DNA of 64,000 nt from UBA3824 sp017541145 (GTDB lineage: Bacteria > Bacteroidota > Bacteroidia > Bacteroidales > UBA3824): the NCBI GenBank assembly GCA_947168365.1, contig CAMVLO010000014.1:7978-71977 (forward strand), in the 5' to 3' direction. Below are positions 1 through 8,483 of the stretch, piece after piece. The position numbers and the translations under genes were made by a program. Below the pieces are notes generated by a model. That model did not search any database, was not told the DNA's origin, and saw nothing but the letters and a program-made list of their open reading frames with translations. Position 1 is the first letter of the stretch, and each line of letters starts with the position of its first letter.

Positions 1-1542
1 GATGTAACACGTCCTGCACAAAACGCACGCGAAGCTGTTCAATTTGTATACTTCGGATATTTGGGTGCTGTAAAAGACCAAGACGGCGCAGCAATGTCAT
101 TAGGTAGAGTAAGTACATTCCTTGACATCTTTATCGAAAAAGATATCAAAGAAGGAAAACTTACAGAAGAAGAAGCGCAAGAGCTTATCGACCAAATGAT
201 TATCAAATTGCGTATCGTAAGATTCTTACGCACACCGGAATACAATGATTTGTTCTCCGGCGACCCGATTTGGGTAACAGAAAGTATTGGTGGTCAAGGC
301 GTTGACGGCAGATCAATGGTAACAAAAACAAGTTATCGTATACTTCATACCCTTGAAAACCTCGGACCGGCACCGGAACCAAACCTCACAGTACTTTGGT
401 TTAACAACGCTCCGGAAAATTGGAAAAAATATTGCGCAAAGATGTCAATCAAAACAAGCGCAATACAATACGAAAACGATGATTTAATGCGTCCTGATTA
501 CGGCGACGATTATGGTATTGCATGTTGTGTATCACCAATGAAGATTGGAAAACAAATGCAATTCTTCGGCGCACGTGCTAACTTGGCAAAATGTCTTCTT
601 TATGCAATCAACGGCGGTAAAGACGAGATGTCAGGCGAACAAATCGGACCGGACTACGCTCCTATCACAAGCGAATATTTGGATTACGACGAAGTGATGT
701 ACAAGTTTGAAAATATGATGCGTTGGTTGGCAAAAACCTACGTTAACGCATTGAAAATCATTCACTACATGCACGACAAATACGATTACGAAGCTTACCA
801 AATGGCACTTATCGACGGCGATGTATACCGCACAAGAGCTACAGGTATCGCAGGTTTGAGTATCGTAACCGACTCGCTTGCTGCTATTAAATACGGCAAA
901 GTAAAAGTTCAACGCGACGAAAGAGGCATTGCAGTCGGATTTATTCAAGAAGGCAACGCTCCTGAACCATTCGGTAACAACAACGAAGAAACCGACAAAC
1001 TCGCTCTCATGATTACCGAAAAATTCATGGAATATCTTCGTCAGCACGAAACTTACAGACATGCTACACCAACACAATCATTGTTAACAATCACATCTAA
1101 TGTAGTTTACGGTAAAAATACCGGTGCTACACCTGATGGACGTCCAAAAGGCGTACCGTTTGCTCCGGGTGCAAATCCGATGAACGGTCGCGATGTAAAA
1201 GGCGCGGTTGCAGCATTGAGTTCTGTAGCAAAACTTCCGTTCCAACACTCTCACGACGGAATTTCGTACACATTTGCGATTTCGCCGGAAACTCTCGGAA
1301 AAGACGATAACACCAAAGTAAACAATTTGGTACAATTAATGGACGGCTATTTCACACCGGACGGCGGACACCATTTGAACGTGAATGTTTTTGACCGTGA
1401 ACTTCTTGTTGACGCAATGGAACATCCGGAAAAATATCCGCAATTAACGATACGTGTTTCAGGTTATGCTGTTAACTTTGTTAAACTTACACGCGAACAG
1501 CAACTTGATGTATTAAGCCGTACAATCAATAAATCGTTATAA
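1..1542 (+). CDS. pflB: Formate acetyltransferase (pyruvate formate-lyase), 5' end missing
   Basis: Cytosolic glycyl-radical enzyme converting pyruvate and CoA to acetyl-CoA and formate in anaerobic metabolism. The reading frame is open from base 1, so the N-terminal part lies outside the window; the TTG at 61 is an internal leucine, not a start. About 513 residues are present, the C-terminal two thirds of the usual ~740-760. The catalytic Cys-Cys pair (motif GIACCVSPM) is encoded at 523-528, and the radical glycine in RVSGYAV at 1462-1464. The C-terminus (VLSRTINKSL) is intact. A strong hairpin terminator follows. The activase gene pflA, often the neighbour, is not downstream here; it may lie elsewhere. 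Identity is very secure. Confidence 0.97.
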   Translation, partial: DVTRPAQNAREAVQFVYFGYLGAVKDQDGAAMSLGRVSTFLDIFIEKDIKEGKLTEEEAQELIDQMIIKLRIVRFLRTPEYNDLFSGDPIWVTESIGGQGVDGRSMVTKTSYRILHTLENLGPAPEPNLTVLWFNNAPENWKKYCAKMSIKTSAIQYENDDLMRPDYGDDYGIACCVSPMKIGKQMQFFGARANLAKCLLYAINGGKDEMSGEQIGPDYAPITSEYLDYDEVMYKFENMMRWLAKTYVNALKIIHYMHDKYDYEAYQMALIDGDVYRTRATGIAGLSIVTDSLAAIKYGKVKVQRDERGIAVGFIQEGNAPEPFGNNNEETDKLALMITEKFMEYLRQHETYRHATPTQSLLTITSNVVYGKNTGATPDGRPKGVPFAPGANPMNGRDVKGAVAALSSVAKLPFQHSHDGISYTFAISPETLGKDDNTKVNNLVQLMDGYFTPDGGHHLNVNVFDRELLVDAMEHPEKYPQLTIRVSGYAVNFVKLTREQQLDVLSRTINKSL

Positions 1543-1570
1543 TTTAAACACACCGATATATACATGAAAA

Positions 1571-1607
1571 AGAGGCTGACCGTGATGGCCAGCCTCTATT
1601 TTTTTTT
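1571..1607 (+). terminator. Intrinsic terminator of pflB
   Basis: 11-bp stem with one A-C mismatch (AGAGGCTGACC, 1571-1581, with GGCCAGCCTCT, 1587-1597), 5-nt loop, then a run of nine T (1599-1607). It starts 28 bases after the pflB stop codon. Confidence 0.9.
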
Positions 1608-1651
1608 AGTCAAGAGATTTTAAGATTGTCATAAAATCCTTTGGAATCCGC

Positions 1652-1855
1652 TTACAAATCAGATTCTTCGAGAGTAAAGATGTCCTCAACATTTTTCTTG
1701 AAATATCTCGCGATTTTCAATGCTAAAACGGTTGACGGTACAAACTTACCGGTCTCTACTGCGTGAATAGTTTGACGGGAAACGCCGATTCTGTCGGCCA
1801 ATTGTGCTTGTGTAATTCTAACAATTGCACGTTCTACTCTAATTGTATTCTCCAT
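1652..1855 (-). CDS. Small XRE-family (Cro/CI-type) HTH transcriptional regulator
   Basis: 67-residue protein that is essentially one helix-turn-helix domain: the ITQAQLADRIGVSRQTIHAVE segment (residues ~14-35) is the HTH_3 signature, followed by the usual KIARYFKKNVEDIF tail. It resembles the stand-alone YgzD-like repressors often paired with a small membrane protein, but no such partner is adjacent. It converges on pflB and is separated from it by a terminator. A TACTTTTG -7 element (1892-1899) sits about 40 bases upstream of its ATG. Its targets cannot be told from the sequence. DNA binding is secure from the motif, biological role unknown. Confidence 0.88.
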   Translation of the reverse strand: MENTIRVERAIVRITQAQLADRIGVSRQTIHAVETGKFVPSTVLALKIARYFKKNVEDIFTLEESDL

Positions 1856-1891
1856 TTTTATACGTGTTTAATTAGTAAAAATTTGTATAGA

Positions 1892-1899
1892 CAAAAGTA
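1892..1899 (-). promoter_or_regulatory. Bacteroidetes -7 promoter element for the XRE gene
   Basis: TACTTTTG on the minus strand matches the TAnnTTTG consensus of the Bacteroidetes primary sigma factor, 37 bases upstream of the start codon. Confidence 0.55.
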
Positions 1900-2080
1900 G
1901 AAATTACTTTGATAAAAACAAATATTTCTTAAACATTTATTTGCAAAAAATTTGATTTTTTTCTTAAAAGTAATCCTTACTATATTTATTTACAAAAAAA
2001 ATACCAAAAAGATTTCTATTTAAGTGTTTTGCTAAACTTCAAATAACAAATTTTTTAGCCAATTTATGTATATCTGACTA

Positions 2081-2107
2081 AAAAAAGAGCCGCAAAAAAT
2101 GCGGCTC
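2081..2107 (-). terminator. Intrinsic terminator of guaA
   Basis: Perfect 8-bp stem GAGCCGCA/TGCGGCTC (2087-2094 and 2100-2107) with a short loop; on the minus strand it is followed by seven T. It lies 26 bases beyond the guaA stop. Confidence 0.88.
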
Positions 2108-2132
2108 AACTGTTTTTTTATGTTTTTTTTGA

Positions 2133-3686
2133 TTATTCCCACTCAATAGTTGCCGGCGGTTTTGAAGATATATCGTAAGCTACTCGGTTTACACCTTTTA
2201 CTTTGTTGATTATATCGTTAGAAACCTTAGCAAGAAATTCGTAAGGAAGGTGCGCCCAATCGGCAGTCATTGCATCAGCACTTGTAACGGCACGCAATGC
2301 AACTGCACGCTCGTATGTACGCTCATCACCCATTACGCCTACCGACTTAACAGGCAACAAGATAACACCGGCTTGCCAAACTTGATCGTACAAAGAAACT
2401 TCGTTTCCGTTGGCGTCTTTGGTCTTCCATTCCTTGAGACCGCGGATAAAAATATCATCAGCATCCTGAAGTACTCTAACTTTTTCAGGAGTGATGTCAC
2501 CCAAAATTCTTACGCCCAAACCGGGACCTGGGAACGGATGACGTTTTATAAGATGCTCAGGCATACCAAGTTGACGTCCAACTCTGCGAACTTCGTCTTT
2601 GAAAAGCCATCTCAACGGCTCACAAAGCTGCAATTGCATATCTTTTGGAAGTCCGCCAACGTTGTGATGCGATTTTATTGTTTTGCCTGTAATATTCAGA
2701 CTTTCAATTCTATCGGGATAAATTGTACCTTGACCAAGCCATTTTACGTCTTTGATTTTTTTGGCTTCGGCATTGAAAACATCCACAAAACCTTTTCCGA
2801 TAATTTTGCGTTTCTTTTCCGGTTCTTCAACTCCGGCAAGTTCCGAATAGAATTTTTCAGAAGCGTCAACACCGATTACATTAAGTCCAAGACATTCATA
2901 ATCACGAAGTACATCGGTAAATTCGTTTTTACGAAGCAAACCGTTGTTAACAAAAATACAAGTAAGATTTTTACCGATTGCCTTGTTGAGCAATACAGCC
3001 GCAACACTGGAGTCTACTCCGCCGCTCAATCCGAGAACTACTTTGTCGTTTCCGAGCTGAGATTTCAATTCTGCAACCGTAGTATCGATAAATGATGCTG
3101 CACTCCAATCTTGTTTGCCACCGCAAATATCTACTACAAAGTTCTTTAACAACAATGTACCTTGCAATGAGTGGAACACTTCGGGATGAAACTGTACGCC
3201 CCAGATGTTATCTTTTTCAGAATAATATGCCGCATTTTCTACAGATTCGGTAGATGCAATTACTTTGAAACCCTGAGGAATTTTTGTAATAGTATCGCCG
3301 TGACTCATCCAAACCTGCGAATTGTCGTCAAAACCTTTGAAAAGTTTGTTGGATTTGTCGATGAAACCCAAATTTTGACGACCGTATTCACGACTTCCGG
3401 CCGGCTCTACATTTCCGCCCAAGGTGTACGAAATAAACTGAGCTCCGTAACATATTCCAAGTATAGGATATTTGCCACGAATTTCATCTAAATCGATTTT
3501 AAAAGATTCTTTGTCGTACACACTAAACGGTGAACCACTGAGAATTACACCTATAATTGATTTGTCGTCTTTTGGAAATTTATTGTAAGGAACAATTTCG
3601 CAAAATGTATCGAGCTCGCGAACACGGCGTCCTATAAGCTGTGTGGTCTGCGAACCGAAATCAAGGATTAATATTTTTTGTTGCAT
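2133..3686 (-). CDS. guaA: GMP synthase (glutamine-hydrolysing)
   Basis: 517 residues, the normal size. Makes GMP from XMP, ATP and glutamine in purine biosynthesis (cytosol). Domains in order: class I glutamine amidotransferase (residues ~1-190) with the nucleophile cysteine in GICYGAQ and the His-Glu pair in GVQFHPEVFHS; ATP-pyrophosphatase domain with the PP-loop LSGGVDSSVAAVLL (~residue 220); and the C-terminal dimerisation domain ending in the hallmark KPPATIEWE. It has its own promoter element (TACTTTTG, 3709-3716) and its own terminator, so it is probably a single-gene transcript. A 71-base gap separates it from the upstream serine hydrolase gene. Nothing unusual. Confidence 0.98.
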   Translation of the reverse strand: MQQKILILDFGSQTTQLIGRRVRELDTFCEIVPYNKFPKDDKSIIGVILSGSPFSVYDKESFKIDLDEIRGKYPILGICYGAQFISYTLGGNVEPAGSREYGRQNLGFIDKSNKLFKGFDDNSQVWMSHGDTITKIPQGFKVIASTESVENAAYYSEKDNIWGVQFHPEVFHSLQGTLLLKNFVVDICGGKQDWSAASFIDTTVAELKSQLGNDKVVLGLSGGVDSSVAAVLLNKAIGKNLTCIFVNNGLLRKNEFTDVLRDYECLGLNVIGVDASEKFYSELAGVEEPEKKRKIIGKGFVDVFNAEAKKIKDVKWLGQGTIYPDRIESLNITGKTIKSHHNVGGLPKDMQLQLCEPLRWLFKDEVRRVGRQLGMPEHLIKRHPFPGPGLGVRILGDITPEKVRVLQDADDIFIRGLKEWKTKDANGNEVSLYDQVWQAGVILLPVKSVGVMGDERTYERAVALRAVTSADAMTADWAHLPYEFLAKVSNDIINKVKGVNRVAYDISSKPPATIEWE

Positions 3687-3708
3687 CTTCAGATTTTTTT
3701 TATAGTCA

Positions 3709-3716
3709 CAAAAGTA
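3709..3716 (-). promoter_or_regulatory. -7 promoter element for guaA
   Basis: TACTTTTG (minus strand), matching TAnnTTTG, 23 bases upstream of the guaA ATG. Confidence 0.6.
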
Positions 3717-3757
3717 GATATAAATTTTGAGAGATAACGAATTTTTATCTTAAAAAA

Positions 3758-4987
3758 TTAATCACGATATTCAATCAATCCGTTGTCAACTACATGATAA
3801 AATATATCGTGAATTTTTGAACGAACATCCAATTTAGACAACATCGTAGACCGATTCGGGAATGTACTGTTGCATAAAAAAATGAAAATCAACTCGTTTT
3901 GAGGATCGGCCCAAGCAAATGTTCCTGTAAAACCCGAATGTCCGTAACTTGAATAACTTGCTAATTTAGAAGGTGTTCCATTCAAAGACAAATCCAACAA
4001 TTGTTTGTCGAAAACCAAACCCCGTCGATTGTTATCAAAAGCTTGCGATGTAAAAAATTCTACAGTTTCGGGCTTTAAATATTGATAACCGCCGTAACTT
4101 CCTTTGTTTAAGAGCATTTGCATAAGCACAGCCATATCTCCGGCAGTTGCAAACAATCCGGCGTGACCCGAAACTCCGCCCATAAGAAAAGCTCCTTCGT
4201 CGTGAACAAATCCGCAAACAACGCGTTTTCGCCAAACGGTATCATTTTCTGTCGGTGCAATATTTTGTTTGTCGTAATAATAATACGGCTTGAAATACAT
4301 TTTTGTACCAAGCGGACGGTAAAATTTTTCGTACAAAAAAACTTCAAAATCTTTATTGTAATATTTCTTTGGAAACAATGTATAAAGGTAAAATCCCAAA
4401 TCGGAATACAAATATCTTCCACACGAATCAAGCGGCTGACTGATGATGTATTTTGTGATTTGTTTTTTAGCTTTTCGCGGATTGTAACGAATAGGATCAT
4501 CAATTAAAGACTTTGACAAATCTTTGTTGGCACGACGGATATCAAGCCAAGGTTTGAATCCTGCCTGATGAGCCAAAGCATCACGAAGAGTTGCGCCGTT
4601 GTCTGTAATACCGTTAAAATAATATGTTAACGGCTTATCAAGATCGATTTTTTTGTCCTCGTAAAGTTTCATCAGCACAAGCGACGAAGCGGCTATTTTT
4701 GTAACCGATGCTAAATCATAAAGTGTAGAATCGTTAACAGGTTTTATGCTGTCGTAAGTAAAATATCCGTAAGACTTATTGAAAACTACGTGATTTTTTA
4801 CCACGGCAAGCACACGGCATCCGGGCATGGCTCGCTTGCTAATTGCGTCATTTACAATACTGTCGATAGTCAATTCGGCGGTTAACGGAATCCCGGCTTT
4901 GTTGTAAACCAAGGTTGTTGGCTCTTGCGATGTACAGCAATTGAATACAGAAACAATTGTTAATAGTAAAAAAAATAATCTCTTCAT
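3758..4987 (-). CDS. Exported serine hydrolase, beta-lactamase class C / esterase type
   Basis: 409 residues with an N-terminal export signal (MKRLFFLLLTIVSVFNCC) that has cysteines at the cleavage region, so it may be a lipoprotein under the lax Bacteroidetes lipobox. The penicillin-recognising fold is indicated by the SxxK motif in DLASVTKIAAS (~residue 95-105), a YSD motif (YSDLGFY, in place of YxN) and a HxG box in SSYGHSGFTG near residue 350. Family members include EstB-type esterases, D-amino-acid peptidases and AmpC-like enzymes; sequence alone does not fix the substrate. A periplasmic or outer-membrane-anchored hydrolase is the safest reading. A -7 element lies just upstream, overlapping the end of the preceding gene. 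Confidence 0.87.
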   Translation of the reverse strand: MKRLFFLLLTIVSVFNCCTSQEPTTLVYNKAGIPLTAELTIDSIVNDAISKRAMPGCRVLAVVKNHVVFNKSYGYFTYDSIKPVNDSTLYDLASVTKIAASSLVLMKLYEDKKIDLDKPLTYYFNGITDNGATLRDALAHQAGFKPWLDIRRANKDLSKSLIDDPIRYNPRKAKKQITKYIISQPLDSCGRYLYSDLGFYLYTLFPKKYYNKDFEVFLYEKFYRPLGTKMYFKPYYYYDKQNIAPTENDTVWRKRVVCGFVHDEGAFLMGGVSGHAGLFATAGDMAVLMQMLLNKGSYGGYQYLKPETVEFFTSQAFDNNRRGLVFDKQLLDLSLNGTPSKLASYSSYGHSGFTGTFAWADPQNELIFIFLCNSTFPNRSTMLSKLDVRSKIHDIFYHVVDNGLIEYRD

Positions 4988-5009
4988 TGTGTGTTTATAA
5001 AAATCCGCA

Positions 5010-5017
5010 CAAAGTTA
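5010..5017 (-). promoter_or_regulatory. -7 promoter element for the serine hydrolase gene
   Basis: TAACTTTG on the minus strand, 23 bases upstream of the ATG and overlapping the last codon of the upstream HhH/beta-barrel gene, suggesting independent transcription despite close spacing. Confidence 0.5.
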
Positions 5018-7033
5018 GATAGAAATTCTGAAAAACATATTCAATTCTGTTTTATGAGATTCATCAATAAATGATTTTCCCGAGCTAAGTGACTCACGGT
5101 CAAAATATTGCCAACGTGAAAGTCGGAACTGTAATGTTGCTCTTTTACCGAAATTATAGCCCGCAACAGCATAATATCTCGCACCCTTGTTGTAATACGC
5201 CGGAGCCGAGAAGAAATACATCACGTCATTTTCGTAAGCGTAAATTCTTGCATCGTAGGGCGCAGAGAAAATCGCATAACGGAATGCAAAAATAAACGGA
5301 CGTTTTCTGATTTTTAACTGTACATTTTGATACATGAGGTAACCTCTGTTGCGAACCGATTCGTCTTTGTAGAAACTCCACTGAGCCACAGTTGTAAAAG
5401 TAACATTTTTGTTAGGTGAAAACTTGTTGGTAAAACGTGCGTATTGAGTACGTTTGAAATCAACAGGACCTTCCGAAAGCTGTTTCTCTTTACATTTATA
5501 ACGTAAGAAAATGCTGTATTTCTTTGATATAATGAATGTTAACTGTGTAAAATAATCGTAACCCGTGGTCGGCATCTTGGTATTTGTTGTCAACCAAGGA
5601 AATTTAAAGATGTCGATCCAACCTTCAAAAACTAAATATTTGTTTGGCTCGATTGCAGTACCGAAATAAAAACCTTCCTCGTTGCCGACTTTGGTATTTT
5701 CGCTGAAAGTATTTGCAGTCAAAACATTATAATGCTGCGAATAATTTCTGTACAAGAAACTGAATTTCAACGAGTTTACCGGCTTTACTTCCATGATATT
5801 GATTGTAGCGAGATTCAAGGCATTGTCCAAAGCTGTTTCGCCGTGAAAACAATATTTTCTGGAACTATAACGATATGCAACTGAATAAGAAAAACCGTCT
5901 TTCAGTTCGGTTGTATTGGCAAATTTCAACATATCGCCCGGCAAATATGTCTTGTTATAATGATAATATTGCGATGCCAACGAGAATTTCAATTGTCCGA
6001 AATGATAACTCAGATGTACACTCGCGATATCCTGAAGTATAGCATCTTTGTTTTTTAATTCAGATTCAGTACGATGGTAACCATCTACTTTAAAACATGA
6101 AAATGTAGTATCCGTAGACGAAGCATCCATTTTGTTGTGACTTACCAATGCGGTGATTTTCAATCTATTGAATATTAAACAAGCCGCAATACCGCGATAA
6201 AACCAGTTTTCGTCGGTTGAGGAATATTCACGAAGCGTATTTTCGGTAGCGGCGTAATTTGCTGACGAGAAGAACTTTCCCATGGAAAATCCACCGGAAA
6301 AGAGCAAGCCTTCACCGAATTTTACGATGTAATCTCCCAAAACCAATTTTTCCAAATGACGGTAATTTTGCATTCTGAAAAATGCCGAATTAAAGTCAAA
6401 ACCGTATCTTTTGTGTCCGAACGAAAGCGATTCACCGGGATCAACTTCAGATGTAAAACCCCACGCAATTTTGTTTTTCAAGGTATAACGATATTTGATA
6501 CACCAAGCCAAAGGATTGCCCAAAAATGCTTTCTGACCTGTAGAATCCGGCGAATAACCGTCCTGCTTTTCAAAAATATATTTTGTGGTAGTGGTAATGG
6601 AATTTGTACCTTCACGAAGTGAAAGTTTCTGATCTTGATTGTTTACATAAGTTTGGTCACCTACATAAAGGAAAAATTGTAGGAAACGAACTTCTTTTTC
6701 AGTAAGAGTTTCCAAACCTTTTAGCTCGCCCAATGTATAAAACTGACCGTAACTTACTCTGTAATTAAGGATTTCTTCTATCTGATAATCAGTTAAAAAA
6801 GGTATATTTTGTAAATCCGCAAAACTGCATGTATTAATATTGAGTTTGTAATTGGCAAGATTAGTCAAATACTCGCTACTAATTCTGGCGAGAGAATTGG
6901 AGATATCGTTGTCTGCCTCAGCAGCATACTCCAAAATCTCACGGATAATGTCGTCTGCATTTTCGCGATTATTTTGAGCCGATGCAAGAATAGGCATTAT
7001 CATAAAAGATAATATAGTCAACAACTTGCGCAT
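5015..7033 (-). CDS. Exported helix-hairpin-helix protein with outer-membrane beta-barrel-like body
   Basis: 672 residues with a clear signal peptide (MRKLLTILSFMIMPILASAQ). Residues ~60-125 hold ComEA-like helix-hairpin-helix repeats (ADLQNIPFLTDYQIEEILNY, then LYTLGELKGL-type text and a second repeat). The remaining ~500 residues are rich in alternating aromatic/polar strands and end in a terminal FFRISI, typical of a Gram-negative beta-barrel, so the protein probably sits in the outer membrane with the HhH part in the periplasm. HhH modules usually bind DNA, but in this exported Bacteroidetes family the role is unknown. Gap of 110 bases to the upstream gene and 27 to the downstream serine hydrolase. 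Confidence 0.8.
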   Translation of the reverse strand: MRKLLTILSFMIMPILASAQNNRENADDIIREILEYAAEADNDISNSLARISSEYLTNLANYKLNINTCSFADLQNIPFLTDYQIEEILNYRVSYGQFYTLGELKGLETLTEKEVRFLQFFLYVGDQTYVNNQDQKLSLREGTNSITTTTKYIFEKQDGYSPDSTGQKAFLGNPLAWCIKYRYTLKNKIAWGFTSEVDPGESLSFGHKRYGFDFNSAFFRMQNYRHLEKLVLGDYIVKFGEGLLFSGGFSMGKFFSSANYAATENTLREYSSTDENWFYRGIAACLIFNRLKITALVSHNKMDASSTDTTFSCFKVDGYHRTESELKNKDAILQDIASVHLSYHFGQLKFSLASQYYHYNKTYLPGDMLKFANTTELKDGFSYSVAYRYSSRKYCFHGETALDNALNLATINIMEVKPVNSLKFSFLYRNYSQHYNVLTANTFSENTKVGNEEGFYFGTAIEPNKYLVFEGWIDIFKFPWLTTNTKMPTTGYDYFTQLTFIISKKYSIFLRYKCKEKQLSEGPVDFKRTQYARFTNKFSPNKNVTFTTVAQWSFYKDESVRNRGYLMYQNVQLKIRKRPFIFAFRYAIFSAPYDARIYAYENDVMYFFSAPAYYNKGARYYAVAGYNFGKRATLQFRLSRWQYFDRESLSSGKSFIDESHKTELNMFFRISI

Positions 7034-7143
7034 AGTGATTAGGTGTTTTTTTCACCAATATACAAAAGGCGTGCAAATCGTGACTATATTATCAAAAATT
7101 ACATCATAAAATCTTGATTATAATGCAAAAAAATATTAAATAA

Positions 7144-7593
7144 TTATTTTAACGGTTTAATACCGCTCAAAAGTGAAACACAACCCGCCTTAGGGCGTTC
7201 TCCCAAAGGCGAAACATTCGGAACACTTACAAAAATCACCACTTGTACAGTTTCTTTGCATTCAAAATCCCAAATCGGACTGAAATTGTGGTCTTTGCTG
7301 GCATAAAGTTGTTTCTGATCATCGGTTTCTACAGTGATTTCGATATCTTGCGGCAAATTTTGATCACCCTTAGCGGCAAAACGATAGCGAATTCCTTTAC
7401 TTAATGTTCTGCGTACTTCTACTGACTGACCTTCTGAAACTACCTGCTGCGCATAGCGACCGCTAACAATATAATCGTCCAACAACGGTAAAACGATACT
7501 GTCGGCGAAATCCGAACACTGGGCTGATGAATTTGTCGCGCCGTTCACTGACATAAAAATGAAGACGATGAAAGTAAATAAGAGATTTTTCAT
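7144..7593 (-). CDS. Small exported protein of unknown function
   Basis: 149 residues beginning with a signal peptide (MKNLLFTFIVFIFMSVNGATNSSA). The mature part looks all-beta (ITVETDDQKQLYASKD, VQVVIFVSVPNV) and carries four cysteines (counting one just after the cleavage region), so a periplasmic or secreted beta-sandwich is likely. I do not recognise a family. It lies 36 bases downstream of the 271-residue lipoprotein gene and probably shares a transcript with it and with the SprB-repeat adhesin gene further upstream. Confidence 0.7.
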   Translation of the reverse strand: MKNLLFTFIVFIFMSVNGATNSSAQCSDFADSIVLPLLDDYIVSGRYAQQVVSEGQSVEVRRTLSKGIRYRFAAKGDQNLPQDIEITVETDDQKQLYASKDHNFSPIWDFECKETVQVVIFVSVPNVSPLGERPKAGCVSLLSGIKPLK

Positions 7594-7629
7594 TGTATTT
7601 TAGGATTAGTTATTTTGTTGATGAATTGT

Positions 7630-8445
7630 TTATTTTACAAAATTTTGCCTTATTGATGTTACAACTTCTCTAAGTTCGTTTTCTTGAGCTGTAGTAATAT
7701 CGGTTGTAATTTGCGGAAATGCTCCTTGCAATTTTTCCATCTGAGAAGTAATATCTTTGATGTAGCTCTGACCTTTGAAAAGGTTGAGAATTTCCATCAA
7801 ATTGTTGAATGTTAACTTCTGATATTTGATGATTTCATAAACATCCTCATGTTTGGATTCTGCGGTATTCAACATGTTGAGAGCCAAATAGAAACTTTCT
7901 GTCCAGCCGCCCACCAATACCAATGCCGCAATCTCGTTACGCTCTTGCTCTTCCAACATGTTGGCATACTGAGTGTAGGAATCAGAAAGGTATTTCACTA
8001 CAAAACTCTTGTCATTCATTTTGGTACGAATTACAGAAATTGTACTGTCGTTGAAAAATCCGATGATTCCCATTTCTTCTGTCAAATTTTTCAAGACCGT
8101 GATGTAATCCACCACTGAATGATTTTGCTCGTAAAGTGAACAAAAACACATGTCAGCCGAATAAATTCCGACGTTAACTGCCTGCTGATAAGTACTTACA
8201 TACTTTTCTGCATTTGCCGAAGGATTGATAAATTCTTCAGTGAACTTGATATTCATCTGATTGAGAATTGCAGCAGTTTCCACCGGCGACGGCAATGAAT
8301 AAAAAATTACTTTTGCTTTATCGAATGTAGCTTGTTGAACATAAGCTACTGAATCAGCCTGGTTTCTGTTATCGCTGTGCGTAGATGTACATGATAAAGT
8401 AAACAAAGCTGTAAAACCTAATAAAATTAATGATAGTATTTTCAT
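7630..8445 (-). CDS. Helical lipoprotein of unknown function
   Basis: 271 residues with a lipoprotein signal (MKILSLILLGFTALFTLSCT; lipobox LSC). The mature protein is predicted mostly alpha-helical with a long amphipathic C-terminal half (EIIKYQKLTFNNLMEILNLF and following). No family recognised. It sits 38 bases downstream of the large SprB-repeat gene and 36 bases upstream of the 149-residue exported protein, which suggests one leftward operon; a role in surface exposure or biogenesis of the adhesin is possible but purely contextual. Confidence 0.72.
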   Translation of the reverse strand: MKILSLILLGFTALFTLSCTSTHSDNRNQADSVAYVQQATFDKAKVIFYSLPSPVETAAILNQMNIKFTEEFINPSANAEKYVSTYQQAVNVGIYSADMCFCSLYEQNHSVVDYITVLKNLTEEMGIIGFFNDSTISVIRTKMNDKSFVVKYLSDSYTQYANMLEEQERNEIAALVLVGGWTESFYLALNMLNTAESKHEDVYEIIKYQKLTFNNLMEILNLFKGQSYIKDITSQMEKLQGAFPQITTDITTAQENELREVVTSIRQNFVK

Positions 8446-8483
8446 TTTAACTTCTTTAATATGTTGATTTTATAAACTGTTAT

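Noticed and set aside
631..1335. Long minus-strand ORFs inside pflB
   Set aside because: Antisense shadows of a conserved gene; Cys/Val/Phe-rich text without motifs.
61..1542. pflB start at the TTG at 61
   Set aside because: The frame is open to base 1 and reads pyruvate formate-lyase sequence before it; the gene is cut by the window edge.
2250..3095. 281-codon plus-strand ORF inside guaA
   Set aside because: Shadow of guaA; no recognisable protein sequence.
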